Assembly (NCBI GenBank): GCA_963514095.1
Contig: OY741277.1
Span: forward strand, 9,017,409-9,081,408
DNA length: 64,000 nucleotides
Direction of reading: 5' to 3'
Origin: Eutrigla gurnardus
Taxonomy: Eukaryota > Chordata > Actinopteri > Perciformes > Triglidae
The notes beneath the pieces were generated by a model. The model ran no database searches. It was not told the DNA's origin and was given only the letters and a program-made list of their open reading frames with translations. This document shows, piece after piece, positions 24,771-38,440 of this stretch (position 1 is the first letter of the stretch; the number at the start of each line of letters is the position of its first letter). Position numbers and translations under genes: made by a program.

Positions 24771-27700
24771 TTTGGGCCACATTAAAAAAAAAAAAAAAAA
24801 AGAAGAACTTTTGTACTTCATAATTCAATACTTTATTCCCTTTGGTAAAGCACTTATCTTCTTTTTGGGGAAAAATAAAGTTTATCTTTGTCTTAGAATT
24901 GGGAATTCAGTCTGCAAAGAGAACACATGTAATGTAGGAAAATTCCCATGATCTAACACTGTGGTATATATACTCTCAAAACTGCTGTAAATAGTTAACA
25001 CACAGGCATGTTTCATATCAATGTATGATTAAGCTCTACAAAGTTGTGGCTGTGGCCAAAAGCAGAGAAAAATTACTAATCATTTCAACATATCAGTAAC
25101 ATTACTTCCTTAAAACATCCAATTGTTGGTTGCGCCTTTATCAGGGTCACTTTGAAAGACAAAGTAAACGAGAAAATGAGTGGTGATATGAATATTATGA
25201 AGGAGTATGGAGAAGAGGGGAAGTCATTCCACCCATCCACGTTCCTTTATTTTCCACTCCGCCGATCACATTTGAATATTTTGAAAGGAGTGCCTGTGTT
25301 TGCCTTATCATGCATTATTCTGAGGCATTACCTGGGCCTTAACACTGCGGTAAAGATGGCTGGGAAGTCTCACTCCCTTTTTCACAGAGATGCACAACAA
25401 TAATAATATTCATACACTGGCCGCCTCGAGAAGAGGGGTCTTTCGTTTGACTTTATAATCCCTTTAAAGATGTGCATGTTAGTGGTGGAGATTTATCCAT
25501 TGTGAATGATATAGGGGCTGATTTTTTGTGATACAAGAACAACTTTCTGCAGCAGCGAAGAAGACCAATATTACCTTCAGTTGGGATGTGAGGTGCCAAA
25601 TTATTGTGGACATCCTATAATCACTGTGGATATTAATTGTGAGTGGTATGGGATTAAATTATAATATAAGAGATTGGGCAGTTTTGTCAAATCTATTACA
25701 AGGCAGCTCTAGTCTAAACCTGAGAAAAGTCTGAGAACTAAACCAAGAACCTCTCAGAAAACATATAATGTCAAAGTTTTGAGTTTGACGCTGGCAATAA
25801 ATGACATAACAATTATAGTGACAGTGCATTATTTGATAATGGACAACTGAACCGTGCAGAATATCTGTGTTATGTTCTCATCATTCCTTCTACCAGCAGA
25901 AACACAGACCACGTCCTTGTCTCCACAGTACTGACCAGCTACAACTCCCCGCACATGCTTCGTCACATACACAGCAGGTAAGACAAGGTGTCACATACTT
26001 CCCTTATCATTAACTTCTTTCATTAGGGCATACAGTGCCCTCAACATGTGTTTTGCCAAAATGATAAAATAGTACATTCTGCCTCACACAGACCTGCCAA
26101 AACAACACTGGGAGGCTTGACAGCTGAAAGGTGATATTGCATTGTTTTCAGTCTTTACAGTCTATCCTGGAGATAAACTGCCACTCGATGCACAAGTGAG
26201 CCTCTTCCTGTTAGTAAAAGGACTTCTGGGAGGAGAAAATCTTCAAAATGTAAATTTAAAAAATAATAAAAAATGTGTTTGTATTTTTCTATGGTGAAAA
26301 TTGATTAAACATTACATTTTTAAATTATTTCTTAATTTATTTTCAACATTTAACAAACAATGAGAAGACAGAGTAGGTTATAGAGACAATAAGGGCAACA
26401 TACAATGTCCTAAATTGATTAAAGTAATACACAATGATTAGGATTAAATTAATAAAACATCTAACAATTATAGAAAGGGGAAAAAACTATGGTCACAGTA
26501 CAACTCTTTTTCTCTTATCTGAGTGGCAGTGTAGACATATTTTCAGATATAAGCATGCTGCTGATGTGACATAAGGCATTTCTCTTTCAGTTGTTATATG
26601 CTTCACAAACTACTCCATTGCTTCTGGTGTTGTTTTTTGCCCCAGTGCTCACAGACAAATAATATGTATTGGCCTTTTGCCCTCTGTGTCAAAAAAGTTT
26701 GAGCTGATCTGAGAAACAATCCCATTTTCCGTGAAGATAGTTAAGGGAAATGAGATGGTCTCCTGGCTTGGTGATGGAGATTTGTTGCTTGGGGGTTTAC
26801 ACCTTATCCACCTTCCTTTTCCCAAATAAAAAAAGCTTGTGTGACATTAGGCTTTGAACAAGTATAGTGCCCTGAAACCATGAATAGAAATACATTTCCC
26901 TGCTTCCACCCTGACCCTGAGTCGGAGTGCCCACGGCCATTTCTGTCACACACCCACAAAGGGTCAACTCTCCAAACCCCCGAATAAAACCTTTCAGAGA
27001 CAGAGATGGCGGTGGGGTGGGGCACGCTGATGGACAGAAAATCAGCCAGAAAGACGAGAGGATGGACGAGCTGTTGTTTGTCTCCTTGAGGTTGCCCGCA
27101 GCCTTGATGCTTTTGGTCTTGCCTCTGGACTTATTTTACTCCCTTCTCTCCTTCTCCCTCTTTCAATCTTTCTCACTCTCACTCCATCTCTTTCCCTCAT
27201 TCGCCCCATCACTCTACCTCCATCTGTCTTTCGCTGCCTCTCTGTCTCTCTCTACCCACTTTTTCTTCCGAAGGCTAAGGATTCCTGCTGCCCCTCTGAG
27301 AGAAGTGTGTGAAAATGCACAATGCATGTCCCCTGGCGTGCCCACCCCCGGCACAGAGTGTGAGAAGAGGGCCCTGCATTTGATGCCTGACTGACCAAAT
27401 CTTCTGCCAGATAGCTGGGCCCTTTCTATTCCCAGTGGCGCGGCGAAAGCGTGGCCAGAAGTGGTGCGGAAGGAGAGGGGAAGGCACAGTAATTGTACCA
27501 AGGTCTGTAGAGATTCCCCACCCACCCACCCACCGACCGAACCCAACCCCTCCTCTCCTATACTGCTCCTAAAGGCTTCTCAGTTAAAAGGAAAAGTGTC
27601 CCCTGGCAGCGAGAAGCAACTTCTCTCCAGAATAACCAAAAAACAGTGTGCACTCATATATGAATAACGTTCAATTTATCACATGAAAGCCCATATATTG

Positions 27701-28650
27701 AATACAACACCTTGCACTGTCCCCAATTCCATCTATTTTTCAACACTCCCGATGACAAAAAAAAAAGAAAAGAGTTTAATTCCCAAAGTCACTTTTGCAT
27801 TGTATTCTGTCAAGGAAATCCATGCTGCAAAGACAGATTTGTTGTCAAAAAATTGTCATTACAACAACAACCTTTACATATTGGCAGCTGAAAGCAAGGT
27901 TTTGCACTCCAGCCTATGGGACTCCTGCTTCGTGGAGACTTTATCACAGTGTTGCTTCTATTGCCGTGCCATGCAAATTTATCCGAGGGAACACCGCAGT
28001 TGATTCTTGCCAATCTGATATTTATCCAGTGGTGACAACAAGAAGTAATCATCATAGAAAAAAAATAACCTTGATAACAATTACTCCACATATCACTGAC
28101 ATCAAAACACACAATAACAGCGCATGAACACAACAATGGATCCAAGTCACTGACACCCTCCTTCCTTTAAAGAGGCTGCTATTGTAATGCTAAATATTTC
28201 ATCAGCTGAAGGAGGGAAAAGTTCAGAGGGCCTCAGGAGAGAATGCCATCCACGACAAGTACCTGTCAAACCTGCACAATTTTGGGATATGGCATATTTT
28301 CTCAGCAGCCCAAGAGAGGGAGGCAATGAAAGAGAGAGATGGCCCTTAGTTCTCATTACGTGATGTAAAAATCAAAGTGGCAGAATGAAAAGAAACTTCA
28401 ACCACGAATGACCATTGTTTGGACAAATCAACGAATCAGTGAAATAAGGAAAAGTCACAAAAAACAAAAGCTTTCTTTTTTACCATGTAAACAATGTTTT
28501 TTACAGACAGTAATCTGATCTTATTTTTTAACAAAGTATGTTGTATGCTTATGTGTTTTTCAGAGAAATTGTATTAAAAAAAAGACACCCTTCATGTAAC
28601 CAGCATTGATACGTCCCCACTGTCACATGTAGAACCGATCATATTTTGAT
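24771..28650. other. Intergenic, no gene
   Basis: Unique sequence. A run of A lies at 24784-24801, and a pyrimidine-rich stretch at 27120-27270 creates a spurious long open frame. No exon, RNA gene or repeat family recognised. Confidence 0.4.
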
Positions 28651-28707
28651 GCTTATTTCTATGACGGCGTGTTAGGGCCACTGTCGGAAAAAAAAAAAAA
28701 AAAAACG

Positions 28708-29374
28708 GAGCCGAGAGAGGTGGGCAATATTCCGAGATTAAAAGTCGCAAATTTGCTAGTTTATTACGATGCTAACAACTGGCATTTATGCTAGCTAACT
28801 TCCCATGAATGTAGCTTTTATCTTTCTAATTAATCCATCCCGTGTGTCAATGATTTGTTGAAGGTCCTTAGGGTGATGGCTCTTGATGGTTAGTTTTGGT
28901 TAATTTTATATGGGCCAAATTGTCATCTTACGGTATGTGTGTTTGTTGATCGGGTGGTTTGGCTAAGCTAGCGGTCATAGAGGAAGTAATCACGTAGCTT
29001 GACCCGGATGTTTGCCGTTGCTATGACAACAAGTGAAAGCTACTGCTAGCTTAGGCAAACTACCTGCTCAATAAACACAAATAAGATGACAATTTGGCCC
29101 ATATAAAATTAACCAACAATAACCATCAACAGCCATTACCTTAAGGGCCTTAGCAAAGCGTCACACGTTGGGATGAATTAATTAGAAAGATAAAAGCGAC
29201 ATTCGGAAGCGAAGTTAGCTAGCATAAATGCAGGTTGTTAGCATCGTAATAAACTAGCAAATTTGCCACTTTAAAACTCGCAAATTTGCTAGTTTTTAAG
29301 TCGCAAATTTGCCACTTTAAAACTAGCAAATTTGTGACTTTTAATCTCAGAATATTGCCCACCTCTCTCGGCTC
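28708..29374. mobile_element. Fold-back (snap-back) MITE-like element, 667 bp
   Basis: The left end GAGCCGAGAGAGGTGGGCAA (28708 onward) is the reverse complement of the right end finishing at 29374. Pairing continues inward through AAAGTCGCAAATTTGCTAG, TTACGATGCTAACA, AATTAAT and ATATGGGCCAAATTG toward a centre near 29040. The right arm carries extra tandem copies of the CTAGCAAATTTG motif (about 29260-29335). It is related to the repeat at 1938-2345. It encodes no protein. No clear target duplication was identified. Confidence 0.88.
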
Positions 29375-30089
29375 TCTCTCAACTGACCAACTGCATTATT
29401 TTAATTTGGGTATTTTATTTGATTGGTCTGAGATGGGTCAGTATGAGGAGGACACAGAGGATTGGCAGGGTTCATAGTGGTTGAACTATAGGGATCTCAC
29501 CTTTGCGCCACACACTTGGTGTCGTGCTGTAGCATTCTAACTCAATGCTTTCATTGAACCAAATAGTGAGCTACTGTGTGAGCCTCTACTGCTGTAAGAA
29601 TCACAGAGACGCTTTGTCTTCCACGATACCAGAGCATGCACAGGGGGCAAACATTTCACTTTTTATTCTCTTTTTCGTTGAAAGATGGAAAAGGTGCATC
29701 AATCTGCACCATCCTCAAACACGAGCAGAACATGAGGCTCTTTAAAATGTAGCATCACTCCAGTCCTTTCAAATATACAAAAATCTCAATTAAACTGGCA
29801 GAGAAAACACATCCTTGACTTTGCAAAAGTAAGTACCAGGAACAATGTTGACTTAAAAGACTGCAGTTTAAGGAACATTTAAATTAGTGAGCTCTGAGCA
29901 CAACAAGCTCCCATCATGTGACAGATAAAATGGTTATTCCAACAATACAATGCTGGCATAAATGAACATAACCAAATATAAAGAGACCTAACATCTGAAT
30001 CCGCTGGAGGAGAGTCATCCCTCCAGGACGAAGATGCTCAGATGGCATCTGAGCATTTTTTTTTTCTTTCTGAAAACTCCCCATCCATT
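29375..30089. other. Intergenic, no gene
   Basis: Unique sequence. It contains the two hairpins and T-run at 30004-30065 described under findings. Confidence 0.45.
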
Positions 30090-30330
30090 TCAAAGAGCCA
30101 TGCTCAGCGCTGCACATTTTCTGCATCCCTTCCAATTCATTACCCCCTCGCCCACATGTATTATTCTGCCCGCTACGCATTCCCTCTCGTCTCTGGGGGC
30201 AAATTTATTGGTTGAAGCATTTTGACTCCATTTACCTTCTAAAAGCCACCGTTTAATGCTCGATATTTTCTCTCTCAGCTATGTTCCTCGATACCCTGGT
30301 TCTATGAGATTGCCTTCCTTCTGCTTTGAT
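30090..30330. promoter_or_regulatory. Possible enhancer block in the desert
   Basis: Balanced-composition unique sequence with CAATTCATTACC, CATGTATTATTCTGC and AAATTTATTGGTTG. Inferred from composition. Confidence 0.2.
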
Positions 30331-32829
30331 GAGCAGCATAACTCTATTCACTTGCCCATTACTGGAAATATTGGAGTTTGGTTTGCTAATTTTTGGTATT
30401 TTAACATGTTTAACAATATTGATAATTTTTTAAGGGATGTACTTTATATATATTTTTTTTCTTGGCTGAATGTTTGGTGTTTTAAAGAGGAGAGTCAGAC
30501 AGTCAATGAGCTCTGCTAGAATACAGTAGTACTTTATTCATTGATATGAGAAAAAAAGAGCAATTCTTCAATCATACAACTAATTCAACACTGTATGTGA
30601 GCCTAAATGAGCTGGTGATTATATTGGATATTCTCCTATCTCACTTCACTCTGTAGGAGAGGGGGGGCATTATGCATATTTCAGATGGATTTAAGCTGCG
30701 TCCTGTGGGTCCTTTAAGAGCCCATCATATTTATGAGGACGGCATATTATCGCCATCAGGAGAGTGTCAAAGAAGCTCGGAGAGTAGACGACTCTAATTG
30801 TTGCTGGCATTTGGAGAACACACTGGTAGTCGTGGTTTTTCCCGTCTACTGAAGACGGCGGCAGCCAAGTGTGAAAACAGGGCAGGCTGGTGATCGTAAT
30901 TATAAACCATCCAACACCAAACAATGTATTTTACTTATGTTGCTTACGTTAATCTTAATCCACACATGAGGATTTTATGTGCAATATACTAAATATTTCT
31001 CTATGAGATTGTCAAGAGATGATATGCAGATTGTGTTTAAATATGCTAATTTCATCATTGCAACACTTACTCAGACAATGAGCTCAAGGACTGAGGAGTT
31101 TGGGTTATTGTGACACTCCACTCTAAAGGAAACAAAGTAAGTTTTATTTATAAATATCCATGGGTTCTCGGGCCAGGGAGTAAAACATCCCACGAGAAGA
31201 CAGTTGTAGATTGTTAGTTAGACCACAGAGTCCAATGGTAGACAATTGCAATGTTTAATTGTCCCAAAATGGGACCCCTGAGCAGTTTTACAAGCATTCA
31301 CCCACCCATGTACATTCATTCTCATACACACCCACAAGAACACACTACACATGGGGAGACAGTCGCATTGTAAGTGAGGACCACAGCGGTTCATCGGCAG
31401 GACAGAGACATAAATCTTGGTGCCCTGAGGACAGGTGTGGGAACCAGGGAGGGAGAAGTTTAAAGGCCTCGCTGCTTTTATTCGCTGTAATTGTCAGAGT
31501 ACAGTAGAGACCAGCACAGTTACCTCTCCACTGAGACCGCCCCCTTGTTCAAGCTTAAAATAGAGCTTGCTCAATGGCATTAAGTTGCAATTAGTGGGAA
31601 TCAAATTTGCAAAGGCTTGCTCTCAACAATTAAACTATTAGATGAAAGGTAAGGGAAATGTGTCCGTTGTTATCTCTTTCTTCAGGCGTTACTCTATTTA
31701 TAATTCACGTTATCAACTTCTCACCGTAATTGTCAGTGTGGTGCAGAAGCCAAGCCAATACAAGTACATAAGACTACATCAAAGGTCAAACCAGTGTGCA
31801 CCCAAAAGGATTAAAGCAGCAGCCATTATAGACGTTCCCAGTTGTGTGTCTGAGAACAGAGTGCAGCAGGAGGAAAAAATCAATGAGTAACATAAAAGTA
31901 TCAACAATAGTTCAGACTGCAGAGTTTAAATGTGACCAGTGATAGAAAGAAGAAGAAATATTCAGATATTTTACATACGTAAAAATAGAAACAATGCAAA
32001 AATATTTCACAAGAAAAAATGAAGGATCGGCATGAGGAGGGGGGGTCACGAGGAGGAAGATTTCGTATTATTTGTTTTTTTGAAGTTGAACATGCTGATT
32101 ATAGAAAAAAATAGAAAAAAAAGTCAAGAATAAAAGTAAACTTTTTGAGAAGAAATCAAACCATTTAAATATCTTTTGACATTTCACTTTTACTTTTCGA
32201 AATGCAATTTCCTCATTCCGTCAAATAAATGTAGTGGAGCAAAATGTAGAACATCTGTCCCCAGAATGTTGGAGTAAACTGTGTACTTATGTGGCCCTTT
32301 CTGAAACTTTTTGTCATTTATTTGGTTTGGGTTGGCGCACTTTGAAGACAAGCCCACACTGTATGTACTACATTTTCTAAATAGCTCAAAATTGCGAGGT
32401 AATGTACATCAATTCATCAATTAACTTCATCATTCATCTGTGGCTCTTGCGATGAGTTATATCCTGGAGATCTCTAACATGATTGACAAGTAGGAATGTT
32501 GGTGCTGCGTTCGTCCAAGCAGGCCCCCGATTGCATCAGTCACACCTGGCGACTGCCTTGGGCTTACCAGCCTGTAATTTCATGGCTCAAAAGTACAATG
32601 TCTCATTCTGTCAACATTCACTCCTGAAGGAGGCTTGCTCATTTGCTGCCGTATTCAGCATGCATCTTGCCATTTTTTTTTATTATTCTTTGGTGGTGGT
32701 GGTGGGAATATTGCTCAATGTATTTACAGAATCCTAATTTTCCACAATTTCAAATCCTTCATGTTGGTGACGGAAAAACACTTCAAGGCACAGAAGAAAG
32801 ATGCGTTTTGAGAGATAAGATGGAGATTG
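30331..32829. other. Intergenic, no gene
   Basis: Unique AT-rich sequence. 30660-30930 is a low-repeat block that could be regulatory. No exon recognised. Confidence 0.4.
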
Positions 32830-33790
32830 ACGGCAGTGAATAACTGTTTGGCCTAATTGGAGGATTCAACCATGGTGGTCCGCCATACTTTCGGCGTATT
32901 GCGTTACTGTAAGTATGGAATGCAGCCCTTCTCTCCCGTACACACCACAAATGACAAAAATCGGCCGCAAGGACTTTCTAAGTACGCACCGCTTCATGCA
33001 TCATAAACAATATGCATTTATCTCTTCCTCTTTTCCCACTCGCACAGCTATTAAGCTGCAGCACTTCTGCTGTCGGAACAATAAGATATGCCTTCGCCCC
33101 TTCAGTCGTTGTGATAATGGTTTCCAGATAATCAATATGCATATAGTTGTACATTTAAATTAGGATCAATAGGCTTTTGCTTAAGTAATACTTTATGCTA
33201 ACAAGACATGTCGTTGGTTAATTTGGAAGCAGTGTTTAAGTACCCAGATGACTTTGCTATAAGGGCCTGAGAGCGGTAGTGCCGAAGGAATTCATATGAG
33301 GCCGCGGTGTTTAAGGCACTTAATAACTTATGACCATGGAAAGAGCTTATTCAGACAAATATGTTCCTTCCACAAAACTGTGCAGTTTGATGTACTCCGT
33401 ATTATATTATTACATAATAAACCACACATGTTGAAAAACAAAATGAGTATTTAACACCCGCCTTTTCATCGTATGCAGTAGCACTTCTTTATTTTCTTCT
33501 TAATGACTGCATTTACACCCATGGGGTTTAAATCAGTCGCTCTGACGGAAAAAACACAGAGCAACCTTTTAATTGTTTTCAAAGGATGAGCGCACTTATG
33601 AGTGTCTGAACGTCATGTTGAACTTTACTATCCACGGCCACCGAAGAGCCAGGGGCAACTGTGGCAAGAGTTCAAAGGTTAGGCAAAGTGCAATGCTTTA
33701 TTACCGGTGGAAAAGTAATTTTCTATCAATCGATTTGAAATGATCATAAGCCCCGGAGGGCATCGATGCTTTATTATCGTCACATTCAAA
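32830..33790. promoter_or_regulatory. Possible enhancer blocks in the desert
   Basis: About 960 bp without tandem repeats or recognised transposons. It includes GTATTGCGTTACTG, AATCAATATGCATATAG, GTTAATTTGGAAGC and ATCAATCGATTTGAAATGATC. Composition and motif density resemble conserved developmental enhancers; conservation untested. Confidence 0.3.
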
Positions 33791-34443
33791 CCAATTTAAG
33801 AACACATGGGGAAGAAGAAAATGGATGTTTTATTTTATTTATTTATTTTTTTTATTTATTTTAGAGATAGTATTTGATTTCTGTGATATTCATTGACTCT
33901 TATTAAAACATAAAAAATGTGATAAAAATGCTATGGTTCTGTGGTTTATTATGTAAAAATATTAAATTGAATTGTAAGTATTGTCTAAATCATTTAAAGG
34001 AAATAGATTATCTATACAAAACCACTATTCTCATGGATATACTATTACTTACAGGGGCAAAAAAATGATTTAACTGAATGTAAATATTCTATCAGGCTGA
34101 AATAAAACATGTAGGTGCATGCACAGTGCATGCATGTGGGTGCACGTATAGGTGCTCATTCATGAATATGTGTATCCTTGGATGTTTCCACTGCTCTGAC
34201 AATGGAGCCCTCTTTAGATTTGCAGCTGATGGCGTGTCACGCTGAAATAGATCCCCCTCAGCACTGACACCAGAAGTCAGGCAGTTTGATGGTTCCCCAA
34301 CTTGGGTCGCCTCTCCATGATTGACGGTTGGTAGATTGCCTGCCGACCAAACACGAGTGTGAGGGAGACACAGCCTAGTCAATATCCCCCCGCCTCCTGA
34401 TGTGTTTTAATGCCTGCGCTTGCATAGAGCGGAGAGCCAACAC

Positions 34444-34445
<2 letters not shown>
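33791..34445. other. Intergenic, no gene
   Basis: AT-rich with a T-rich TTTA-type stretch at 33829-33862. No gene. Confidence 0.45.

Positions 34446-34479
<34 letters not shown>
34446..34479. repeat. (CA)17 microsatellite
   Basis: Pure AC/CA run. Confidence 0.97.
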
Positions 34480-34485
<6 letters not shown>

Positions 34486-34623
34486 TGCTGTTATCAAAGT
34501 TTACTTTCTGTCTCTGCGATGTAAGTTTCACTTATGTGAGGAGCTTGTTGTTGCTGATTTTTATCTATGTATTTATTCTATATACACAAATATATACAAA
34601 TTGTGGTTGATGACATTGCACTG

Positions 34624-34626
<3 letters not shown>

Positions 34627-34662
<36 letters not shown>
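34627..34662. repeat. (AC)18 microsatellite
   Basis: Pure AC run. Confidence 0.97.
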
Positions 34663-34664
<2 letters not shown>

Positions 34665-35107
34665 CTATGCGGACATGTGTGCACATACACCCCAAAAACA
34701 GAAAGACAGTCACAATAACAGGGCATCTTTTTCAGACATATTAATTGAGAAAGAGTGTTTAGTTACTTTTGAAGACGCCATGGAACAGAGACAGAGGAAG
34801 CAGAATTAAGTGTTTCAAAAGAAAGATAGATAAACGGTAAGAAGAAACCACACTCGTTGACAAACCGAGAAGCCGGGAAAAAAGACTCATACATGTGACC
34901 AAACACTGAAAATAAAAACTGAAAATGCACAATGAAGTTATTCTGTATTTACATCAAGTTCATTTATTTCATAAGTTCTTGTAGTTAAATTCCTTAATGG
35001 AATTCGAATATGTGCTTCTCTTTTCTACTTAATAACTCACTCACAGATAGACAACATACGGGGGTCTGGATAAATGAATTGAATAAAAATACATACAACA
35101 CACACAT

Positions 35108-35108
<1 letters not shown>

Positions 35109-35156
<48 letters not shown>
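35109..35156. repeat. (CA)24 microsatellite
   Basis: Pure CA run. Confidence 0.97.
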
Positions 35157-35157
<1 letters not shown>

Positions 35158-35279
35158 GGAGGCCGGTGAACTGAGGCCATCATCAAATCACACTGAGCAT
35201 TGTTACATTTGAACAGGAAAGGCAGTGGGCCGGAAAGACCCTGTGTTAGTCTGAGAGAGGGTAAGAGAGGGAACAGGGC

Positions 35280-35282
<3 letters not shown>

Positions 35283-35315
<33 letters not shown>

Positions 35316-35328
35316 TGTCTGTGTGTGT
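35283..35328. repeat. Interrupted (GT)n microsatellite
   Basis: GT run to about 35310, then GCGC and TCT interruptions and more GT. Confidence 0.93.
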
Positions 35329-35329
35329 A

Positions 35330-35680
35330 AAGGAGAAAAGAAAGAGGGAAGAGAAAGGACAGATGGGGAGAGAGAGAAAAGGCAGAAATGGCCACCAGAC
35401 GCAGAAGAGGGAAAAGAGAGAAGGAAAGCTAAAGTGGCGAAAAACTAAAGAACTGACAAGAAGGCTATAGAGAGGCAGAGCGGGGAGAAAGAGAGATAGG
35501 TCGAGGAAAGATGGAGAGTAAAGTGAAGTAAAGAGGGAAAGGAAGAGGGAGATCGGAGTCGAAAAAAAAGAGAAGGGGCGAGGGGGGGTTATGGAAAGGC
35601 AAGAAGGCACCCAGGGGAAGATAGAGGAAAAAAGGCTTGAAAAGGTGGGAGGAGAAGTGTAGAAAGGAGAGGCTGAAGTC
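35330..35680. repeat. Purine-rich (G/A) low-complexity tract
   Basis: About 350 bases of plus strand that are overwhelmingly A and G (AAGAAAGAGGGAAGAGAAAG style) with few pyrimidines. The minus strand reads as a long Pro/Ser/Leu/Phe open frame that is a by-product of composition. Confidence 0.85.
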
Positions 35681-37588
35681 ACGGGGGAATATCTCCTGTT
35701 GCCCATCCATGCTGCTGCTGCAGGTCAGCAACGACTTCCTCCTGTTTTGCTTTCTAGATGCACACTCTCCTGCTTCTAACCCCTCTGTTTCTTTTCAGGG
35801 GGATTACTGTCCAACCCTGTATGGATAGAGGAGATTAGGGGGTAAAGGAATAAAAAATAAAAAAAACATAGAAGTGTGTATATTTATTCGAAGATGGATT
35901 GTCAGTGTTTAAATCACACGGGGGGAAAGAGAAAGAAGCGAGGGAGACAGAAAGAAAAGGTCATTCTGTTGGAAGTGACCAGAGGGGGTATTTTGTGCAG
36001 GGAAATTGCAGTGTATTGCTTTTGTGACAGAGGAAATGTAAACTGGCCGTGTGGGTGTGTGACCTCTCAGAGTGGAAGAAGGGGGACTAAATGGACACAA
36101 AACACCCCCTGGGAACGTTCTCAATCCCTAATGTAACTAAAACACTTATATGTGGACGTGGCGATAGCTGATTTTTTTCTTTATGTGCCCGCATCTCGGT
36201 CATTGCAGAACATTAGAGAATAATGATGATGTTGGTGCAGAGGTTTGAAAGTCACGTCCTAATCACTAAAGGATGCCAGGGAATCATTTGTGATAAGATT
36301 ATAGAAATTCTTCACACATTTGTTCTTCTGAAAATGAAACATAAAATGACTGACATTTGAAATGCAATTAAATGAAGAAATTAATTGACAAATGTAACAG
36401 TTATTTTAGTACAAATCAATGCAAGTTATTAAAAACAATGAAAAGCATGTAAGCCTCTCATTAATTTTATATTTTATTCTTTTTTCCCTCAACGTGAATG
36501 AATCAGTTCTCTAAAAAAGTAAAGGTGGTGGTGATACTTCGGATGTGCAAGCTTCACCAGCCGTGGGGTCAGGAGCTTGTGGAAACAGTATCAGAGCTGC
36601 CACCTCCTGGCATCTCGAAGTATTGCAACTGTGCTGCTCAAAAATCGGGACATAAAGGCATCACAGGTTGTGGTGGAGAAGCCCAGCAAAGAAATATACA
36701 CTTGTGTGTGAAGTAACCATACAGTAAATGTCACAGGAGGAGCTCAAATGAAGGAAAAATAAGGTTAATTTCTGAAACAGTGGACAATAGATTATGATAA
36801 AATCATAATAATAAATAGAGTATGAAAAGAAAAATGAATTACCCAAGGTAATTCTGAATGGGGTATACATCTCTGAAACTGTTGCAGAATTATAATAAAA
36901 TCATTGCAGGGCATATGATAAATCTATAATGAAAAAAATGAGACATGAAATTTAACCCCGCGTGTCCTAGTTGAGGTGTACATTGACTGATGTAAATGTA
37001 ACATTCTCCTGTGCAGCAGGCCATTAACGCAGAACTAAACAGTCTATAATGCGACATCAAAAGCTTAACAGTTGACTGGGTCCAGTCACACCTTATCAAT
37101 GCTGCGACATTTAAACACGGGCCTGGACATCACGTCGGCACCATGTGATTTAAATCCACTTAAGCATCCGATGCAGCACACATACTTGCATAGCAGTCAT
37201 ACAAATACACCCACGTGCACACACACACACACTCACTTTGTTTTCCTCACTTCCATACACCCTTCATGTTGCACATTTAAAGCAGGTTTGCTTTTAACTG
37301 CGGCTGATTACAAACCCAAACACACACCTGGGGAGTGTTACACTATTGTTCAAAATGAAGCGTGATGCAAACGCGTTTGTATGTCGAGGTGAGAGGAAAG
37401 TGTCTGGCTCTCTCCATTACTGTTGATTAGTTAACCGTTGAGACACCGGACACTGTTTTTTAATAGGTCGCACGCTTCCCTCTCTTCCCTCTGTCAGAAA
37501 ATCAATGCAGTGACGGAAAAGAGAGAAGAGCGAGGTGAAGTTTGAAAATAATCTTCCTCTCATGTCTCAGTTGCGTGATTGTTGTTTC

Positions 37589-37591
<3 letters not shown>
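35681..37591. other. Intergenic, no gene
   Basis: Unique sequence with no recognised exon or repeat family. Confidence 0.4.

Positions 37592-37643
<52 letters not shown>
37592..37643. repeat. (TG)26 microsatellite
   Basis: Pure TG run. Confidence 0.97.
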
Positions 37644-37644
<1 letters not shown>

Positions 37645-38158
37645 TAAGTAAGTATTTGCAAGTTAATTGTTTTCCAAAGTAGAGAGGTAAATCACATTTC
37701 TGATGTATTCAACTAGATTGCATGGACACTTTAGATGCAGGGGTTGCTTTGAACTTCAAAACCCTACATTACTCTGTTCAGTCTCACACCAATACTCAGC
37801 ATCTTTTAACCATGTGGCAGAGAGAGAGAGCACTTTGAAATGAAAGAGAGAACTGAATATATACCACTATCCCTGAAAAATACATATTTACAACATTGTA
37901 AAGGGACAACAGCACGCATACACACGCACACACACACACACATACTGTGTAATGACTTTCTATAGCTTACAACCACAGTGGAGATGTAGCGTGGTGGATG
38001 AGGGAACCGTGTTTTGGTGTTGAATTGATTTTCTCTTCAAATAGAATTATGTGGGTGCTCTTGTTTCCCATCCGAAGCGTTACTATTTCATTTGTTCAGG
38101 ATCAGGTCACTGGGACACTCCTGATGTGTCTCAGAGATACTACGTGTGAAATACAGGA

Positions 38159-38160
<2 letters not shown>

Positions 38161-38195
<35 letters not shown>
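38161..38195. repeat. (AC)17 microsatellite
   Basis: Pure AC run. Confidence 0.97.
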
Positions 38196-38196
<1 letters not shown>

Positions 38197-38401
38197 TTAC
38201 ACGCTACCTCACTCTCAAACAAAACCCTATAGTTGACAGTATATAAAGAGCAACACACAACACCTACATCTTTTCTTCCATTCCTTCATTGTCGGGTTAA
38301 TTATGATGTGTATCCCAGAGGTCATTAGCCCTAAATCAATTTGGTCATTAGAAACAATCGAGGGTGGTGGATAGAGGGGCACACAGTGAGTGTGTGCGTG
38401 T

Positions 38402-38440
38402 ATGTGTGTGTGTGTGAGAGAGAGAGGGGGGGGGGGGGGG
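38402..38440. repeat. (TG)n-(AG)n-poly-G compound tract
   Basis: TG and AG dinucleotides ending in about 15 consecutive G (38426-38440). Confidence 0.9.

Noticed and set aside
26927..27394. 155-codon plus-strand open frame
   Set aside because: Low-complexity Ser/Leu/Phe run from pyrimidine-rich DNA, with no recognised domain.
35203..35706. 167-codon minus-strand open frame
   Set aside because: By-product of the polypurine tract; low-complexity Ser/Pro/Phe/Leu composition.
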